From: an uncultured Collinsella sp.
GTDB taxonomy: Bacteria; Actinomycetota; Coriobacteriia; Coriobacteriales; Coriobacteriaceae
DNA length: 5,610 nt
Assembly (NCBI GenBank): GCA_902482615.1
Contig: CABTAA010000115.1
Coordinates: forward strand, 1-5,610
Direction: 5' to 3'
Shown: positions 5,021-5,610 of the stretch, one piece after another
Position numbering within the stretch: the first letter of the stretch is position 1
Layout: the number at the start of each line of letters is the position of its first letter
Notes under the pieces: generated by a model
The model's database searches: none
What the model was told of the DNA's origin: nothing
What the model saw: only the letters and a program-made list of their open reading frames with translations
Program-made: the position numbers and the translations under genes

Positions 5021-5039
5021 TTACAGAGAGGAGCTCACT

Positions 5040-5610
5040 ATGAGCGACATCATGAGGCCGATCCCGTTTTCGCAGCTGATGAACTGGATCATCGAGGAGC
5101 ACAAGACCCAGGACGCCATCTTTGGCGTGCGTAAGATGGTCACGACCAACCAGGAGGGTGCGCTTCCCATTTTTGACGAGCGCATCGAGACTCCGTTTGG
5201 CCCGGCTGCCGGTCCCAATACGCAGCTTGCCCAAAACATCGTGGCATCCTACGTGGCCGGTTCACGCTTCTTTGAGCTCAAGACCGTTCAGGTGATGGAC
5301 GGCGAGGAGCTCTCCAAGTGTGTGAACAAGCCCTGCATCGTGGCGCAGGACGAGTGCTACAACTGCGAGTGGTCGACCGAGCTCGAGGTTCCGCAGGCCT
5401 TTGCCGAGTACGTGAAGGCATGGTTTGCCTGCCACCTGATCGCTCGCGAGTACGGCCTGGGCAGCCCGGACGGCTTTGTCTTCAACATGTCCGTGGGTTA
5501 TGACCTGGAGGGCATCAAGAGCCCCAAGGTCGACGCCTACATCGAGGGCATGAAGGACGCCAGCGGCTCCGACGTCTGGAACGAGCGCCGCGCCTGGGCG
5601 CTCGCTAACC
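5040..5610 (+). CDS. ygfK: YgfK-type putative selenate reductase flavoprotein, N-terminal part
   Basis: The first 190 codons of a gene that runs off the right edge; E. coli YgfK is about 1,030 residues, so under a fifth is visible. The start M-S-D-I-M-R-P-I-P-F closely matches YgfK, as do F-G-P-A-A-G-P-N-T-Q-L-A-Q-N-I-V (53-68), F-F-E-L-K-T-V-Q (77-84), D-E-C-Y-N-C-E-W-S-T-E (104-114) and Y-V-K-A-W-F-A (124-130). This region is a dihydroorotate-dehydrogenase-like TIM barrel; the family continues into an FAD/NAD(P) pyridine-nucleotide oxidoreductase module with Fe-S binding, as in dihydropyrimidine dehydrogenase. Cysteines 94, 99, 106 and 109 cluster suggestively. The family was named for selenate reduction but lies in selenium/molybdenum hydroxylase and purine-degradation loci, and a role in anaerobic urate breakdown has been proposed. 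ATG at 5040 with GAGAGGAG (5026-5033) six bases upstream. Third gene of the apparent operon; order here is ssnA then ygfK, the reverse of E. coli. Confidence 0.93.
   Translation, partial: MSDIMRPIPFSQLMNWIIEEHKTQDAIFGVRKMVTTNQEGALPIFDERIETPFGPAAGPNTQLAQNIVASYVAGSRFFELKTVQVMDGEELSKCVNKPCIVAQDECYNCEWSTELEVPQAFAEYVKAWFACHLIAREYGLGSPDGFVFNMSVGYDLEGIKSPKVDAYIEGMKDASGSDVWNERRAWALAN

Noticed and set aside
4887..5239. Minus-strand frames overlapping the ygfK start
   Set aside because: They are antisense to codons that match YgfK closely and contain no recognisable domain.
1..5610. CRISPR array, insertion sequence, tRNA or rRNA gene, phage attachment site
   Set aside because: No regular repeat-spacer pattern, transposase-like frame, terminal inverted repeats with target duplication, or RNA-gene signature was seen by eye on either strand.

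Overview
The window looks like chromosome of a GC-rich Gram-positive of the Coriobacteriia, probably Collinsella or a close relative. That placement is an inference from GC-rich codon choice in the genes, AT-rich divergent intergenic regions, strong Shine-Dalgarno sequences and gene content; no 16S or other marker is present. It holds one partial gene at the left edge, an independently transcribed ridA, a convergent regulator gene, and the first three genes of an apparent purine-catabolism operon that runs off the right edge.

Region by region: bases 1-137 (minus) carry the N-terminus of a peptidase U32-family protein. Bases 138-437 are a divergent intergenic region with a direct-repeat pair, a candidate ridA promoter and a 13-bp inverted repeat at the presumed 5' end of the ridA mRNA. 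RidA (438-815, plus) ends at a 14-bp-stem bidirectional terminator and faces a YheO/DauR-type PAS-HTH regulator (936-1592, minus, GTG start). A 352-bp AT-rich region (1593-1944) separates the regulator from a divergently transcribed NCS2 nucleobase permease (1945-3339). Then follow ssnA (3535-4890, metal-dependent aminohydrolase) and the start of ygfK (5040 onward, DHOD-like N-terminus of the 'putative selenate reductase' flavoprotein).

How they fit together: in E. coli ygfK and ssnA lie in the large selenium/molybdenum hydroxylase and purine-degradation locus, with xdhD and the xanthine permease xanQ nearby. Both genes have been linked to anaerobic purine and uric acid breakdown in gut bacteria. 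Here a permease would import the purine, and SsnA and YgfK would act on it or on a ring-opened intermediate. The divergent YheO-like protein is the obvious candidate regulator. RidA clears reactive imines/enamines and may protect against 2-aminoacrylate from downstream diaminopropionate or serine steps, but its own promoter and terminator argue against strict co-transcription.

The most notable points are: (1) the permease seems to carry glutamine at two membrane positions that are carboxylates in XanQ-type NCS2 transporters; (2) the two intergenic gaps of the operon share one architecture, a long perfect hairpin about 15 nt after each stop codon, more hairpins, and a last hairpin ending 5 nt before each Shine-Dalgarno; (3) there is ordered symmetry in the regulator/permease intergenic region, including a Fur-box-like sequence overlapping the best permease promoter.
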